Assembly (NCBI GenBank): GCA_023132075.1
Contig: JAGLYT010000010.1
Location: 1 to 13,918 of the forward strand
Reading direction: 5' to 3'
Length of the DNA stretch: 13,918 nt
Origin: JAGLHV01 sp023132075 [NCBI: bacterium]
GTDB taxonomy: Bacteria; CBDUZB01; JAGLHV01
Below the pieces are notes generated by a model that was not told where the DNA came from, made no database searches, and saw nothing but the letters and a program-made list of their open reading frames with translations. Shown here one piece after another: positions 12,122 through 13,918 of the stretch (positions are counted from its first letter, which is position 1; each line of letters opens with the position of its first letter). A program made the translations under genes and the position numbers.

Positions 12122-13801
12122 TTGGAAAAAACATATTTTGAAAATAAAACAATTATTTTTGTTTTATTTATTTTAGTTGGATTAGTTAGTTTAACAGAAG
12201 CGGCCTGGTTGGACGGTTGGTTAAAGAGGGCGCCGGTAACTATTACCGGTTCTGCATCAGGAGCACAAACTGATTATCAGGTAAGGGTAGAGGTTCCTTA
12301 TGTTTCCGATATACAATCGGATTTTGATGATATTAGATTTACTGCTGTTAATGGAGAGACTCTGCTTGATTATTGGCTGGATGTCTCTACCCCTTCAGTT
12401 GCTTCAACTTTCTGGGTAGAGGTTCCTTCTATTCCTGTTTCGCCTGCTACAACCACAATATATATTTACTATGGGAATCCATCAGTAAATTCCATTTCTA
12501 ATGGGGATAATACTTTTGTTTTTTTTGATAATTTTCAGGAAATTATTTTAGATACGAACAAATGGCAGTTAGCTACCGGTACCGATATTGGTAAAAGTGC
12601 TCCTTCGGGAGATATTACTTTATCCGGTGGTATGTTACAGCTTAATGTATACGGAGATGGGAGTTGGGCAAGGGTTGATTCTATAATAAGTTTTCCTTTT
12701 GGTCACCGCTGGGAGATAAAAGAAAGAGTAGTGACAGGCAACAACGATAATCCTTCTATTGGACAATCTAATGCTTATATTGGTGGAAATGATAGTATTA
12801 GTCAATATATATATTGGTGTCCTCCATTGAGTATAAATGATAAAAAATTTTATGCTCAAAAAGACGGAACATCAAATAATTATGATATTAATTTTTCTTT
12901 TAGTCAGTGGTATACAATGGCAATGTTTAGTAATGGTATAATGGCTAATTATTGGCTGGATGGAATTCTGGAAGCACAGGAGACTAATAGTACATATATT
13001 CCGGGAGCAAGCGAATCTGCACCGTTTGTTTTCAGAGCTCATTCTTACGGTCCGCCTTTAACTCCTCAAATTGAAATTGATTGGATTATATTGCGTAAAT
13101 ATATTATTCCGGAACCGGTTGTGGGTGCGATCGGAGGAGAAGAAGAAGGGAGTAGTATCACTATTTTTACTAATTCTTTCGGCATGGACAAGGCTTTTTA
13201 CAACACCGATGAGAATATTTATATAACAGTAACTGATACGGATGAAAATACCAACACAGTATTGCAGGAAATAGTAAGAGTTACTGTTATTAATAATGTC
13301 ACCAATGATAGTGAAACTATTACTCTGATTGAAACAGGGAATGATACAGGGTTATTCAGGAATACAAATGGACTTCCTATTGTAACTAATCCGGGTGGTG
13401 TATCAAACAATAATAGATTAGAAGTAGTAGGCACGGAAAGTATAAATGTAAATTATACTGACGATGATGATGGGGGAGATTTCTCCGGTGATACTGCCGG
13501 CATAGAAATGGGAGAAAAAATTAAGGTTACGCCTTATAACAATGTATTTGATCCTCATAAAGGAGAAAGTTGCCAGATAAAAATAGAATTGGTAGAGGAT
13601 ACTCATATTACCGTTAAGTTATATACATTGTTGGGAGATTTAGTCAAGGTTTTGGTAGATGAAGATAAACAGAGGGGTACGGAAATAATTTATTGGGATG
13701 GGAGAAACGATTGCGGAAATGAAGTAGCCAGTGGAACCTATTTATTGCATATAGAAGCAGGAAGGTTTAAAGATACGAAAAAGATATGCATTATTAAATG
13801 A
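12122..13801 (+). CDS. Large secreted surface protein: DUF2341, lectin-like, Ig-like and FlgD-like domains
   Basis: The 559-residue protein has a signal peptide at about 1-28 (IIFVLFILVGLVSLTEA). DUF2341 follows at about 57-138 (FDDIRFTAVNGETLLDYWLD, IYIYYGNPSVNS). A concanavalin-like beta-sandwich lies at about 133-325 (FFDNFQEIILDTNKWQL, EIDWIILRKY). An Ig-like module at about 345-460 carries TDTDENTNTV and TLIETGNDTGLFR, seen in exported repeat proteins, and an acidic TDDDDGGDF probably binding calcium. A C-terminal FlgD-like domain at 467-559 (VKLYTLLGDLVKVL, IIYWDGRNDCGNEVASGTYL) completes it. It is probably a surface adhesin or glycan-binding protein. The only start in this frame is TTG 12122, 10 nt after AGGGAG. 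An ATG at 12115 is one frame off, and removing one T of the TTTT run would join them as MNLEKTYF, so the start may hide an indel. Confidence 0.88.
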   Translation: MEKTYFENKTIIFVLFILVGLVSLTEAAWLDGWLKRAPVTITGSASGAQTDYQVRVEVPYVSDIQSDFDDIRFTAVNGETLLDYWLDVSTPSVASTFWVEVPSIPVSPATTTIYIYYGNPSVNSISNGDNTFVFFDNFQEIILDTNKWQLATGTDIGKSAPSGDITLSGGMLQLNVYGDGSWARVDSIISFPFGHRWEIKERVVTGNNDNPSIGQSNAYIGGNDSISQYIYWCPPLSINDKKFYAQKDGTSNNYDINFSFSQWYTMAMFSNGIMANYWLDGILEAQETNSTYIPGASESAPFVFRAHSYGPPLTPQIEIDWIILRKYIIPEPVVGAIGGEEEGSSITIFTNSFGMDKAFYNTDENIYITVTDTDENTNTVLQEIVRVTVINNVTNDSETITLIETGNDTGLFRNTNGLPIVTNPGGVSNNNRLEVVGTESINVNYTDDDDGGDFSGDTAGIEMGEKIKVTPYNNVFDPHKGESCQIKIELVEDTHITVKLYTLLGDLVKVLVDEDKQRGTEIIYWDGRNDCGNEVASGTYLLHIEAGRFKDTKKICIIK

Positions 13802-13837
13802 TAAACTACAGTTCACAGATGACAGACAGAAACTACC

Positions 13838-13869
13838 GTTATAAGTTATTAGTTCTGAGTTATAAGTTA
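13838..13869 (+). repeat. GTTATAAGTTA direct repeat in the terminal spacer
   Basis: GTTATAAGTTA occurs at 13838-13848 and 13859-13869, 21 bp apart, in the 117-bp noncoding end of the window. It may belong to the promoter region of a gene beyond the edge. No terminator is apparent after the stop at 13801. Confidence 0.5.
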
Positions 13870-13918
13870 AAAAAAATTGGGATTTGGGCGTTTGAACGAG
13901 GAAAATAAAGGCAAAATA

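Overview
The window is AT-rich (roughly one third G+C by eye). It carries genes typical of an uncultivated Gram-negative (diderm) bacterium: Tad pilus genes, an outer-membrane barrel of the PorV/UPF0164 kind, and secreted proteins ending in FlgD-like Ig / type IX-like C-terminal domains. That combination is common in candidate phyla such as Omnitrophota, Elusimicrobiota, Desantisbacteria or the wider FCB relatives. The sequence alone does not settle the phylum. No rRNA or tRNA gene and no CRISPR array was seen.

Left part (1-4773): a broken-up Tad (tight adherence) pilus motor. A TadA/CpaF secretion ATPase carries a degenerate CpaE/TadZ-like domain at its N-terminus. It is followed by a small zinc-ribbon membrane protein, TadB, a 430-bp intergenic stretch full of repeats and hairpins, and TadC. 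No pilin, prepilin peptidase or secretin gene is present, so the rest of the machine must be elsewhere.

Middle (4826-7382): a minus-strand membrane sensor with a periplasmic Cache-like domain and a cytoplasmic PAS domain but no output domain, then a divergently transcribed exported HEAT-repeat protein. Each has a plausible sigma70-type promoter in the 220-bp divergent spacer.

Right-middle (7383-9357): immediately after the HEAT gene there is a promoter, a well-formed cyclic-di-GMP-I (GEMM-I) riboswitch aptamer, and an intrinsic terminator. A 10-bp antiterminator pairing between the aptamer and the terminator is visible, which predicts that c-di-GMP turns expression off. The first gene downstream is a small exported protein of unknown function. 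It is followed by a 59-residue HicB-like protein (outside the usual ORF size cut) and a secreted FN3 + FlgD-like protein. A second-messenger switch 3 kb from Tad genes fits control of a sessile/motile lifestyle.

Right (9358-13918): a 600-bp gene-poor stretch with tandem hairpins, a G10 homopolymer and a decayed minus-strand reading frame that looks like a mobile-element remnant. Then comes a fused outer-membrane barrel + TPR protein and a DUF2341 / lectin-like / Ig-like / FlgD-like surface protein. The barrel gene lies between the two FlgD-like-tailed secreted proteins, suggesting (inference) a shuttle-and-cargo arrangement like that of type IX secretion. The window ends in noncoding sequence.
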